Assembly: GCF_000016425.1 (NCBI RefSeq) | Contig: NC_009380.1 | Location: 620,001-684,000 of the forward strand | Direction: 5' to 3' | Source of the DNA: Salinispora tropica CNB-440 | GTDB lineage: Bacteria; Actinomycetota; Actinomycetes; Mycobacteriales; Micromonosporaceae | Length of the DNA stretch: 64,000 nt | Part shown: positions 7,808 through 14,928 of the stretch, piece after piece | Layout of the letters: each line of letters begins with the position of its first letter | Numbering within the stretch: the stretch's first letter is position 1 | Position numbers and translations under genes: made by a program | The notes under the pieces: generated by a model | What the model was told of the DNA's origin: nothing | Databases searched by the model: none | Seen by the model: the letters and a program-made list of their open reading frames with translations, nothing else

Positions 7808-7856
7808 AGGGCGAGTGGGTCTGGCCGCCGTCCGGGGTTCGAGCCCCCGGCGCCCT
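7808..7856 (+). ncRNA. Miniature tRNA-like element with canonical T-loop (U6)
   Basis: AGGGCG (7808-7813) pairs with CGCCCT (7851-7856). The T-arm is CCGGGG-TTCGAGC-CCCCGG, with a textbook T-loop. A D-loop-like GAGTGGGTCTGG lies between, and there is no anticodon arm. At 49 nt it is too short for a tRNA. The next gene starts at 7903. Confidence 0.7.
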
Positions 7857-7902
7857 ACTTCCTACTTCCCCAAAAGATCTTTCTACCAAGGGAGCGCAAA
7901 CC

Positions 7903-8235
7903 GTGAGTGAGAGCCATGGGCGAGAGTTTTCCGACGAGCAGTGGGCTGTGCTGGAGCAGATCGTGGAGGGGTTGAGCTTGTCGGACGCGGAGAAGCGCCT
8001 GCTGGCGGGTCACGCCGACCCGGACGCCGCCTGCGTTCTGAATGCGGTGGGGAAGATGCTGATGTTTGGCGTTGACCCCGTAGAGCTGTGCTTTGTTGTG
8101 GGGGTGTCCGTTGCACGCACAAATCCTGCCCAGGTGCGGGGGTTGGTTGGCCGGGTGGTGAACGGGGTTGCGAGGGGGCTTATAAACGACCTGGTGGGAG
8201 GGCTCGACTTTCCGGATTCGGAGGGAAACCGCTAG
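7903..8235 (+). CDS. Hypothetical phage protein upstream of whiB
   Basis: A 110-residue protein from GTG 7903 with AAGGGAG upstream. Its helical N-terminal half (FSDEQWAVLEQIVEGLSLSD) and repeated VGR/VAR segments suggest a small DNA-associated protein, but no family is recognised. Its stop overlaps the GTG of the WhiB gene within a CCGCTAGTGAGC motif (8226-8240). Confidence 0.5.
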   Translation: MSESHGREFSDEQWAVLEQIVEGLSLSDAEKRLLAGHADPDAACVLNAVGKMLMFGVDPVELCFVVGVSVARTNPAQVRGLVGRVVNGVARGLINDLVGGLDFPDSEGNR

Positions 8236-8504
8236 TGAGCGCAATCGATTGCAACGTCTATCCGGACCTGTTCTTCGCCACCAAGCCGGGTTTGGTTGCG
8301 CGGGCCAAAAAGCTATGCGCCGGGTGCCCCATCCAGACGGAGTGCCAGGAGTGGGGCAGGACGGAGGAGTACGGCGTCTGGGGTGGCACGTCGGCGCGCG
8401 ACCGCCGACGCACCCAAGCCGGCGGAACCAACGGCCCAACGTTGAGTGACCGGCTTGACGCGCAGATTTTGACTGCTCGGAACCGAAAGCAACGGGTGGC
8501 GTGA
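8235..8504 (+). CDS. WhiB-family iron-sulfur regulator
   Basis: An 89-residue protein from GTG 8235. It has the four WhiB cysteines (Cys6, then CAGC and a fourth six residues on: LCAGCPIQTECQEWG) and the turn EYGVWGG, followed by a basic tail. WhiB proteins bind a [4Fe-4S] cluster and act with the primary sigma factor; many actinophages carry one to rewire host transcription. The start is placed by homology to the family N-terminus and by the GTG overlapping the upstream stop. The gene start lies within a repeat motif, which may couple regulation to translation. Confidence 0.9.
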   Translation: MSAIDCNVYPDLFFATKPGLVARAKKLCAGCPIQTECQEWGRTEEYGVWGGTSARDRRRTQAGGTNGPTLSDRLDAQILTARNRKQRVA

Positions 8505-9220
8505 TGGTCTGCGAGGTCAAGGGGTGCGGGCGGGGGGTGGCAGCGCGGGGGTGGTGCGCCCTGCACTGGCGCCGCTGGCGGGTCCATGGCGACCCGCTGA
8601 CGGTGCTACCGCGGTCGGGAGGGCGTCGACCCAAGCCGCCCAAACCATGCTCGATCGAAGGGTGTGAGGGCCCGTGCCACGCACGGGGTTGGTGCATGAC
8701 GCACTATCAGCGGTGGCTCAGGACGGGCGACACGCGCGACTCTCGTGCAGGTAGATCTCTGTGCGGGTTGCCCGGCTGCGGGCGTCAGCACTATGGGCGC
8801 GGGTGGTGCAAGCGCCATCATCGGCGCTGGGAGGTCAGCGGAGATCCGCTCGGCGCGGACCGTCCGGCAAACCACGCCTGCCCCGAAACCCTGGCGCTCT
8901 GGCACTGCACCACTCCGCTAGTGCGAGCAGACATTCGGGCCTGTATGACGGCGTGGAGCCTCGGCAGATGGGGTGATGTGACCCTGTACGCCCGGCGGGC
9001 GCGGGGGCACGGTCGAAGCCTCTCCCGCCTGGAGCGAGAGGTGGTCGACGGAATGCTAGCCGACTGCCGCAAGAACTGGGTCGAGTCTGCACCGTTAGTG
9101 GCTGAGTTGGCCGAGTCGGGCCTGTCTGTCTCCGAAATCAGCGCCCAGCTCGGAGTGAGCGAAAGAACAGTGTATCGCAAACGGGCACAACACCGAAGCC
9201 TTAAGGAGGGAAGAACGTGA
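8504..9220 (+). CDS. Triple zinc-repeat protein with C-terminal helix-turn-helix
   Basis: A 238-residue protein (ATG 8504; GTG 8501 possible). Three tandem repeats follow the plan C-x4-GC...ARGWC..H..RW..GDP, at about residues 3-35, 48-78 and 90-118, giving Cys/Cys/Cys/His sets like the zinc clusters of phage HNH-type proteins, but without a visible HNH catalytic core. Near the C-terminus, GLSVSEISAQLGVSERTVYR is a clear helix-turn-helix. It is likely a DNA-binding regulator. It overlaps whiB upstream and a membrane gene downstream, so it belongs to one operon. Confidence 0.7.
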   Translation: MVCEVKGCGRGVAARGWCALHWRRWRVHGDPLTVLPRSGGRRPKPPKPCSIEGCEGPCHARGWCMTHYQRWLRTGDTRDSRAGRSLCGLPGCGRQHYGRGWCKRHHRRWEVSGDPLGADRPANHACPETLALWHCTTPLVRADIRACMTAWSLGRWGDVTLYARRARGHGRSLSRLEREVVDGMLADCRKNWVESAPLVAELAESGLSVSEISAQLGVSERTVYRKRAQHRSLKEGRT

Positions 9221-9417
9221 TCATCATGTATATCGTCATCGGTCTGCTCTTGGTCAGCCTGGGTGCCCTCCTTGCCGTGGTTACCGGCTGGGTCATCGAC
9301 TATGAGCGCGAGAGGCGCCAGGAGCCTTTGACGCGGCCTCACTGGTCCGAGCAAGTGACAGTGCGGATTCCGGTGGTGGAGCCGGCGCGATACGTCCCCC
9401 GGCATCGGCGGGCATGA
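9217..9417 (+). CDS. Small membrane protein
   Basis: A 66-residue protein from GTG 9217, overlapping the upstream stop (GTGA). It has one N-terminal membrane span (MYIVIGLLLVSLGALLAVV) and a hydrophilic C-terminal tail. Function unknown. A tiny ORF (9414-9491, 25 codons, ATGA overlap) follows but has no other support. Confidence 0.55.
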   Translation: MIIMYIVIGLLLVSLGALLAVVTGWVIDYERERRQEPLTRPHWSEQVTVRIPVVEPARYVPRHRRA

Positions 9418-9525
9418 ACGGAGGGGAAGCGGCTACGAGCGAGTGGCTGACCCCCATACCCGCAACTCTGGATTCCGCCACAACCCGATGAAAGCCTCTT
9501 CCCGCTGCCTGGAGGAAAACCCCTC

Positions 9526-9711
9526 ATGGAAAATGAGTTGCTGACCGTTCCAGAAGTCCTATCCACCCTAAAGGAAACGTCGCGTCGAACCTTCTATCGG
9601 TGGCGTGAACTGGGCATCGCTCCGGAATGCATCAAGCTGCCAAATGGTCAGCTTCGCGTCGAGCGGCGCGATCTAGAGGCGTGGATAGAGCAGCACCGGG
9701 AGGCGGCGTGA
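9526..9711 (+). CDS. Excisionase-type MerR-like helix-turn-helix protein
   Basis: A 61-residue protein from ATG 9526 behind GGAGGA. The arrangement LLTVPEVLSTLKETSRRTFY then RWRELG, LPNGQLRV and DLEAWI is the winged-helix layout of helix_turn_helix_17/excisionase proteins. Such proteins bend DNA at att sites and direct the integrase towards excision. Its stop overlaps the integrase start, the standard xis-int order in actinobacterial elements. Confidence 0.8.
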   Translation: MENELLTVPEVLSTLKETSRRTFYRWRELGIAPECIKLPNGQLRVERRDLEAWIEQHREAA

Positions 9712-11102
9712 AGTCGCGGTCGGTGCGGATCTGGGAGATCCGCATTAATAAGGGTGCCGGCAAAAAGAAGACCTATACCGTGCGGTGGATCGTTGGCGGG
9801 CGGGTGAGTTCACGCAACTTTGCCAGCCGCGCACTGGCGGACAACTATCGATCCGATCTCATGCAAGCGGCCAACCGCGGTGAGGCGTTCGATGCCGCCA
9901 CCGGCCTGCCGGACTCGATGACCGAGCCGAAGAACGCGATGTCGTGGCTGGAGTTCGTAGCGTCGTACGTGGATGTGAAGTGGCCCGGCGCGGCGGCCAA
10001 GTCCCGGGAGAGCATGATCGACGCACTGGCGACGGTGACCCCGGCATTGGTCCGTGACCAGCCGGGTCGGCCGGGGCCGGTCGAGCTTCGCCGCGTACTT
10101 CGTGATCACCTGCTGCCGCCGGCGGTCCGTGAGTCGGAGGTGCCGGCCGACCTGGCACCGGCGCTGCGCTGGCTTCGGCGGGCCTCGCTGCCGCTGGCTG
10201 AGGTTGGGGAGACGGTCGCCGTGCGGGGCGCGCTTGAAGCCTTGGCGGTCCGGCTTGACGGGCGGGCCGCGGCAGCGACGACGGTACGGCGCAAGCGATC
10301 GGTCTTCTACAACGCGCTTCAGTACGCGGTGGAGCTGGACGCCTTGCCGTTCAACCCGGTCGACAAGATCCGGGTGCGGGGGCAGCGGGCGAAGATCGCC
10401 AAATCGATCGACCGGCGGGTGGTGATCAATGGCCGGCAGGCCCGGGAGCTGCTGACTGCCGTGTCGTACGTGGGTGAACGGGGACGCGACGGCCGGCGTG
10501 GTGAGCGCCTGGTCGCATTCTTCGGCTGCTTGTACTTCGCTGCACTGCGTCCGAGCGAGGCGCTGGCCCTGCGGGAGCAGGACTGTGATCTTCCCGAGAC
10601 GGGGTGGGGCCGGCTGACGTTGGAGAAGTCTCGGCCAGCGGCCGGGAAGCGGTACACCGACAGTGGTGAGGTGCACGACCGGCGCGGCCTAAAGCACCGG
10701 GCGGTAGCCGAGGCGCGTACCGTGCCGATCCCGCCAGTCCTGGTTAAAGCCCTGCGGGTACATCTGGACCGGTTCGGGGCGGCGAAGGATGGTCGGCTGT
10801 TCCGCAGCGAAAGGGGCAACGTGGTGTCCTCTACGACCTACTCCCGGGTCTGGAAGGCGGCCCGGGAGTTGGCGCTGACTCCGGCTCAGGTGGCATCTCC
10901 GATGGCGGGTCGGCCGTACGACCTGAGGCATGCGGCGGTGTCGCTCTGGCTGAACAAGGGCGTCCCGGCGCCCGATGTCGCGGACCGCGCTGGGCATTCA
11001 GTCGACGTGCTGCTCAAGGTGTACGCCAAGTGCATCGATGGCCAGGAGGCCACCGTCAACCAGCGCATCGAGGAGGCGTTGGACGACGACTCGCATGGGT
11101 AG
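9708..11102 (+). CDS. Tyrosine-type site-specific integrase
   Basis: A 464-residue protein from GTG 9708. The C-terminal catalytic domain shows AALRPSEALAL (first Arg), YDLRHAAVSLWL (His-x-x-Arg box region) and GHSVDVLLKVYAKC (catalytic Tyr). An N-terminal arm-binding and SAM-like core-binding domain precede it. It integrates the element by recombination at a tRNA gene; the adjacent tRNA-Arg(CCT), with its 3' end facing the integrase, is the obvious attB. The other end of the element lies outside the window to the left. Confidence 0.93.
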   Translation: MKSRSVRIWEIRINKGAGKKKTYTVRWIVGGRVSSRNFASRALADNYRSDLMQAANRGEAFDAATGLPDSMTEPKNAMSWLEFVASYVDVKWPGAAAKSRESMIDALATVTPALVRDQPGRPGPVELRRVLRDHLLPPAVRESEVPADLAPALRWLRRASLPLAEVGETVAVRGALEALAVRLDGRAAAATTVRRKRSVFYNALQYAVELDALPFNPVDKIRVRGQRAKIAKSIDRRVVINGRQARELLTAVSYVGERGRDGRRGERLVAFFGCLYFAALRPSEALALREQDCDLPETGWGRLTLEKSRPAAGKRYTDSGEVHDRRGLKHRAVAEARTVPIPPVLVKALRVHLDRFGAAKDGRLFRSERGNVVSSTTYSRVWKAARELALTPAQVASPMAGRPYDLRHAAVSLWLNKGVPAPDVADRAGHSVDVLLKVYAKCIDGQEATVNQRIEEALDDDSHG

Positions 11103-11299
11103 GCTTGGCCGCGGCCGGAGAATCCACGTGGCGTCCACCGCGGCCCATCTGAGCTGTGGAAACGGCTTCAAGATCAATCCACAAATAGTCCACGGACGGC
11201 GACAAGTAGCGGCTTTCAGTGACCTACACCTGCGCATGTGTGCTAATAGAGGGGCGTATGTATTGTCAGCTCAGATCGTGTTTTCGCTGATCTTCGAGG

Positions 11300-11372
11300 T
11301 GCCCCCGGCAGGAATCGAACCTGCGACACACGGTTTAGGAAACCGTTGCTCTATCCCCTGAGCTACGAGGGC
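11300..11372 (-). tRNA. tRNA-Arg (anticodon CCT)
   Basis: On the minus strand GCCCTCG (5') pairs with CGGGGGC (3'), with a D-arm (GCTC..GAGC), anticodon arm ACGGT-TTCCTAA-ACCGT giving CCT, and T-loop TTCGATT. No CCA is encoded. The 3' end faces the phage integrase, the usual attachment geometry. The half from the anticodon loop to the 5' end, plus about 215 bases of flank, is repeated at 31768-32023. Confidence 0.95.
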
Positions 11373-11589
11373 GCGAGGGCCTAGTCTAGCGACCTGGGGT
11401 TCACCTGGGGTGGCAGGGAGTGGCCCACGTTCACCCACGTTCCCCGGACCGCCGTTCTCCCAGCCCAGGAGCACACCCCGAGCACACGTACCCCGGGTTG
11501 CGACCGGCGGTCGCCCGCGGTGACCCGTGTTGGCATCGGTTCACTCCGGTTGGCATCCGCTGGAGAGCACACACCACGCACATCATCGA
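11335..11589. repeat. Direct repeat 1: tRNA-Arg 5' half plus flank (island boundary)
   Basis: This 255-bp segment starts exactly in the anticodon loop of tRNA-Arg (TTAGGAAACCG) and runs through the tRNA 5' end into flanking DNA. It is matched with few differences at 31768-32023. Similarity stops sharply at both edges: left of 11335 the sequences differ at once, and after CATCATCGA they diverge. It marks one edge of the 20-kb island. Within the flank, TTGGCATC-type words recur, which could be integrase arm sites. Confidence 0.8.
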
Positions 11590-11884
11590 AGGTCACAAAG
11601 GGTTCCCGCTCCCTGCGAACTGGCCCTGGCTGGCCGGTAGGAGACGGCCCGGCGGTGACGGTGCTGGGCTTCGAGTGCCGAGGTGGGGAGTGACCTGATC
11701 TGAGGGCCAGCGTGCGGAGGGTCGGTGGTGGGGCACGTCGTTGTCGCGAGATGTCCGTACGGACTCTGGTGGGGTTGCGCCGCCACACCCGCTGATGGGG
11801 GTGGCGGCGGTGGCTGTCCGGCGGGCCGATCCGTCAGCGTCGACGGGGCAGCGGTGCTGATCTTCGTTGGTCATAATGGTGCCC
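11590..11884. other. Intergenic, no gene seen
   Basis: About 295 bases without coding character. A plausible -10 hexamer, CATAAT (11873), lies 7 bases before ATG 11885, suggesting a near-leaderless start or a short 5' leader for the DIP1984-family gene. Confidence 0.4.
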
Positions 11885-12352
11885 ATGAAGCTTGCTGAGG
11901 CATTGGCGCTGCGTTCGGACGCGGCGCGCCGCGCCGAACGACTCCGTGCCCGCATCACGGCTAGCGCCCGCTACCAGGAGGGTGAGACGCCAGCTGAGGA
12001 CGCCTCGGCGCTCCTCGCGGAGGCGGGCGAGGCACTCGGTGAGCTGGAGTCGTTGATCCGGCGGATTAACCGCACCAACGCTGTCACCGTCGTACGGGAG
12101 GGGGGCACACTTACCGACGCGCTCGCGCGTCGCGATGTGCTTCGGCTGCGGCACAGTGTGGTCACGTCCGCCGCGGACGCCGCTGCGGGTGAAGGTCAGC
12201 GTGGGTATCGGCAGCTGCGCTCGGAGTTGACGATGGTTCCGGCGCTGTCGGTGAGCGAGTTGCGCGGGCAGGCGGACGACCTCGCCCGGCAGTTACGCGA
12301 GGTGGACACGTTGATCCAGCGGACGAACTGGGAGGTCGATCTGCTCGACTGA
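11885..12352 (+). CDS. DIP1984-family protein
   Basis: A 155-residue helical protein starting MKLAEALALRSDA, the typical N-terminus of the DIP1984 (septicolysin-like) family. It has conserved LIRRINRTN and DTLIQRTNWEVD segments. The biochemical role is not established. The family has been discussed in RNA-repair and conflict contexts together with bacterial Y RNAs, which fits the tRNA-like element that begins at its stop codon. That association comes from memory of the literature and should be treated as such. Confidence 0.8.
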   Translation: MKLAEALALRSDAARRAERLRARITASARYQEGETPAEDASALLAEAGEALGELESLIRRINRTNAVTVVREGGTLTDALARRDVLRLRHSVVTSAADAAAGEGQRGYRQLRSELTMVPALSVSELRGQADDLARQLREVDTLIQRTNWEVDLLD

Positions 12353-12470
12353 TGTGGTGCGGAGCAGGTAGCCGACGTGGAGGCGTGCACAACCCGCTAG
12401 CCGGCGGGGAATCCGGCTCACTTTGGAGCGCCGAGGGCAGGCGTAGGGGTTCGATTCCCCGGCACACATC
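12352..12470 (+). ncRNA. tRNA-like / bacterial Y RNA-like element
   Basis: Just after the DIP1984 gene, GATGTG-g-TGC (12352-12361) can pair with GCACACATC near 12462-12470 (one bulge). A perfect T-arm, AGGGG-TTCGATT-CCCC, sits immediately inside the 3' strand, and AGCAGGTAGC near the 5' strand resembles a D-loop. At about 119 nt with no anticodon arm it is not a tRNA. The tRNA-mimicking module plus a terminal stem is the plan of YrlA-type bacterial Y RNAs. Ro (Rsr) is not encoded nearby. Confidence 0.5.
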
Positions 12471-12722
12471 GCATGCCCAGCACAGCACACAGGTGACGGC
12501 GCACAGGGCACAGCACACCACCGGGTGCAGATCCACGACGGTGAGGGTGGGACAGGGGACTTCCGCAACCTCGTACATCAGGGCCGGCTGCCACGATCTC
12601 GGCAGGGGCTGCTCAGCTCCTGCGCGGAGCCATGCGTCTTCGCCGAGGGCAGCGCCACGAAGGCATACGCCTTCCGGAGGTGGCGCTCTGAGTTGGGCCA
12701 GCGAGGATGTCGTGGAAGTGGC

Positions 12723-13175
12723 TCAGCGGAGGAGCACGCCTTTGACGTCGTAGTTGTCCCACCAGGTTGGCCGGTGTTCGCGTAGTTGTCCCGTGACTCG
12801 TGTTAGCAGGAGCCAGTTGCCGTTGAGTACGAACGCGGCGTCTTCCGGCCGGTTGGTGAGGACCCGGGCCACGGCTGACACCATTGTTGGGACCACGTCT
12901 TCGGGTGGGTTGTTCGTGCGTAGGTCGAAGATGATGTTGGTGTAGGTGTCGGGTTCCCATTCCCACTGGGTGCCGTCGTCGTCTTCGGCGTCGAAGTAGC
13001 CGCTGCTGCCTGCGGAAACGGTGACGGTGTAGCCGAGTTCCTCCCCGAGGTCGGCGGTGAGCAGCCGGGGGTAGCCGGGCAGGGTGGACTCCTCGACGCC
13101 GTGTGGGGCGACGAGGGACGCGAGGTCTTCCAGGGGGATGTCGCCGGCTAGGGTCAGTCGGTATTCGATGCCCAC
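12723..13175 (-). CDS. Immunity protein for the CdiA-type toxin (locus 1)
   Basis: A 150-residue acidic protein (ATG 13175) lying 15 bases after the toxin stop. It starts IEYRLTLAGDIPLEDLASLV and contains DAEDDDGTQWEWEPDTY; it resembles the SitI3-type immunity family as I recall it. A paralogue lies downstream of the second toxin at 33600-34076, and both follow a tRNase-type toxin frame on the same strand, which supports an antitoxin/immunity role. The neutralising interaction is inferred, not visible. Confidence 0.7.
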   Translation of the reverse strand: MGIEYRLTLAGDIPLEDLASLVAPHGVEESTLPGYPRLLTADLGEELGYTVTVSAGSSGYFDAEDDDGTQWEWEPDTYTNIIFDLRTNNPPEDVVPTMVSAVARVLTNRPEDAAFVLNGNWLLLTRVTGQLREHRPTWWDNYDVKGVLLR

Positions 13176-13190
13176 GTTTTGCCTGCCTTC

Positions 13191-13799
13191 TCAGTTGCGT
13201 CGGACGATCTGAATAATCGCACCGTTTCGGGTCACCGCTGCCAGTTCCTTGAGGTGTGGGACCGGCCAGTCGTTGAACTGCTTTTGCAGGCCGGCGATGT
13301 CGCCGCGCCAGTCGCACAGGTTCAACACCACTCGCTGGGTCTGTTGCCTCGCTACTTTCTGTGACACTTCCGTCCATACCCCGCGTACCGCCTTGCCGGC
13401 AGTGGGGGAGTAGCAGTCGAAGACGTGGCCCTCGATGAGGTAGTCCGGATCCTTGTCCGGCTTCCCCCTGTCGCTGGTGTTCTCGCGGGCGTCGGCGATT
13501 TCCTGCCGCGTCGGGTTCTGATGCACGCGGTAGCCGTCGTGGGCGAGGGTGTCGGCGCACTCGTTTTCTAACTCCAGGGAGCGTTGTACCACCGTGTCCT
13601 CTCGTGGTGGGATCTTCGTTCGGGGCCCAGTGGGCGAGCCGTCGGGAACGCCGGTTGGCGGCCGGCTCCAGGATGTGGGACTCGATTCGGGGATGGCTGG
13701 GTCATCCGTGGCGGCTGCTGTCGTGGTCGGGCCGTCGGCGGCAGCGGTGGAGTTGGGGGCGGGGTTGGCGGATGCAGGGCCACCAGCCCCGGTCAGTTT
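13191..13799 (-). CDS. CdiA C-terminal tRNase-type toxin frame, read by -1 frameshift (locus 1)
   Basis: This open frame of about 202 codons begins at the frameshift site and runs through a Pro/Thr/Ala-rich linker of about 70 residues. It ends in a toxin domain with ELENECADTLA, HQNPTRQEIA, PDYLIEGHVFDCYSP and QTQRVVLNLCDWRGD, the pattern of CdiA C-terminal tRNA nucleases. No ATG, GTG or TTG occurs in frame before GTG 13592. Yet the linker segment RPPTGVPDGSPTGPRTKIPP upstream of that GTG is conserved in the second locus, so the frame is translated from further upstream. The alternative is initiation at CTG overlapping the upstream stop (CTGA). Confidence 0.75.
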   Translation of the reverse strand, partial: KLTGAGGPASANPAPNSTAAADGPTTTAAATDDPAIPESSPTSWSRPPTGVPDGSPTGPRTKIPPREDTVVQRSLELENECADTLAHDGYRVHQNPTRQEIADARENTSDRGKPDKDPDYLIEGHVFDCYSPTAGKAVRGVWTEVSQKVARQQTQRVVLNLCDWRGDIAGLQKQFNDWPVPHLKELAAVTRNGAIIQIVRRN

Positions 13800-13802
13800 C
13801 CC
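13761..13802 (-). promoter_or_regulatory. Predicted -1 programmed frameshift signal (locus 1)
   Basis: On the minus strand the upstream frame reads G-GGA-AAC-TGA: heptamer GGGAAAC (13796-13802) then stop. After a 5-nt spacer comes GGGGCTGG, which pairs with CCAACCCC (one C-A mismatch) across a 14-nt loop. Slipping back one base enters the toxin frame (AAA-CTG-ACC). Heptamer, spacer, stem length and loop length match the second locus. Confidence 0.72.
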
Positions 13803-14709
13803 GACGATCCCAGTCGTCGTGCTTCAGCGACCGCCGCCTCGATAGCCTGCCGGGTAGTGCCGGTGAGGTCGTGCACGCTGATCTCCGCCGCGGCGATGGC
13901 CTCGCTCATCAGGTGTACGACGCGCCGTAGGACAGGACGGGCGGTCTGGTCCAGCAGCCCGACGGTGAGCACCGTCGCAGAGTTGTCGGGCAGCGTCATG
14001 GTCACCGCCGCGCGGTCGGCAGGGGCATGCTTCGCGGCCCGGACGCTGGCTGCGAGCACCCACCGGGCGCTGTCGCCGTCGTGGGAACCGTTGTGGGCGG
14101 TAAGGGCGGCGGTGATGGCGTCATCGATCGCCGTGCCGCCAGCGGCCGGGTCCGCCAGGGTGGACAGGACCTCGAATCCCGCCGTGCCGCGGCGCAGGAC
14201 CGTGACCTCCGCGCCGGCCCCGACGTTACAGACCACGAGGAACGATCCGACCGTAAGCTGCACGCCTCAACCAGTCGCGGTTGGGCCAGACCTGCCCGGT
14301 GAGCGGCCTGCCGCAGCCAGGTACGACGACGAGGGTCCCACCCGGCGGGCACCACCAGCCGCACATCCTCCACTTGTACCCCGACCGTGCGGTGTGCCTG
14401 GTCGGCGACCCGACGCAGGGTCGCGGCCACCAGGTCGACGCCGTCAACCTCGGCGTCGGCGATCGTTACCCGGTGCTGCTCTGGTGACTGTCGCGGGGCC
14501 GGCACGAACCGGTCCGGAGCGTTTACGGCCGCCTGCCACGCCTGATGGCCGGTCACCACGGCTCCGTCCGGGGCGAGCAGCACCGCGCTGGGCAGCTCCG
14601 AATCGCCGTCGAACAGCAGCGGCGTCCAGCTGCCGTCCGGCCACGCCACCACCGCGGTGGTGCTGGCGCTCCCGCAGTCGATCGCCAGCCGAGCCTGCCC
14701 CGCCTGCAT
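13793..14709 (-). pseudogene. Hsp70-like protein ending at the frameshift site (internally frameshifted)
   Basis: From ATG 14709 the N-terminus LAIDCGSASTTAVVAWPDG is an actin-fold phosphate-1 loop of Hsp70-like proteins. Near 14263 the frame is lost, and a second frame resumes with GSFLVVCNVGAGAEVTVL (phosphate-2 region) and ends QAIEAAVAEARRLGSSGN. The join lacks residues usually found there, so a small out-of-frame deletion is likely. GTG 14263 could start the C-terminal part alone. The final 20 residues resemble those of the otherwise unrelated carrier ORF at 34685-35209. The ORF ends directly on the GGGAAAC-TGA signal. Confidence 0.65.
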
Positions 14710-14928
14710 AGATCTCAGTCAAACATGAGGATCACATTCACGTCACTCATTAGCTACTTACAGCGGGCGGCAATCGGCGCCGTGGCCGGCCAGCGGCACT
14801 CTCTCTGCTCGCGGACGGGTATCCGGGCCACCAGTGTCGCCCACGAGCACCCGGGGCCATCAGCACGTCGCAGGCGATACCGTGACCAGGCAAAGTGCGA
14901 GCCATCTGGCCAGTTCTCACCCAGTGCG

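Larger units (their letters stand above)
2614..8240 (+). repeat. Dispersed CCGCTAGTG(TG)AGC motif, eight to nine copies
   Basis: Copies on the plus strand start near 2614 (ACCGCTAGTGTGAGC), 2848 (AAACCGTTAGTGTGAG), 3087 (TTCCGCTAGTGTGAGC), 3832 (AAACCGCTAGTGAGAG), 5763, 6523 and 8226 (each AAACCGCTAGTGAGC), with a variant inside a coding region at 8912 (CTCCGCTAGTGCGAGC). Two spacings occur, GTGTGAG and GTGAG. All share one orientation and most lie between genes or at gene ends. At 5763 and 6523 the copy abuts a tRNA-like element. One-directional short repeats in a phage early region recall the stoperator sites of cluster A mycobacteriophages, but the sequence differs and that role is inference. 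Confidence 0.7.

Noticed and set aside
11381..11788. Minus-strand ORF conserved between the two direct repeats
   Set aside because: The similarity is explained by nucleotide duplication of the repeat, and there is no start site or domain.
14240..14290. A second programmed frameshift inside the Hsp70-like ORF
   Set aside because: The two frames are offset by -1, but no slippery heptamer is present and residues seem missing at the join, so a deletion is more likely.
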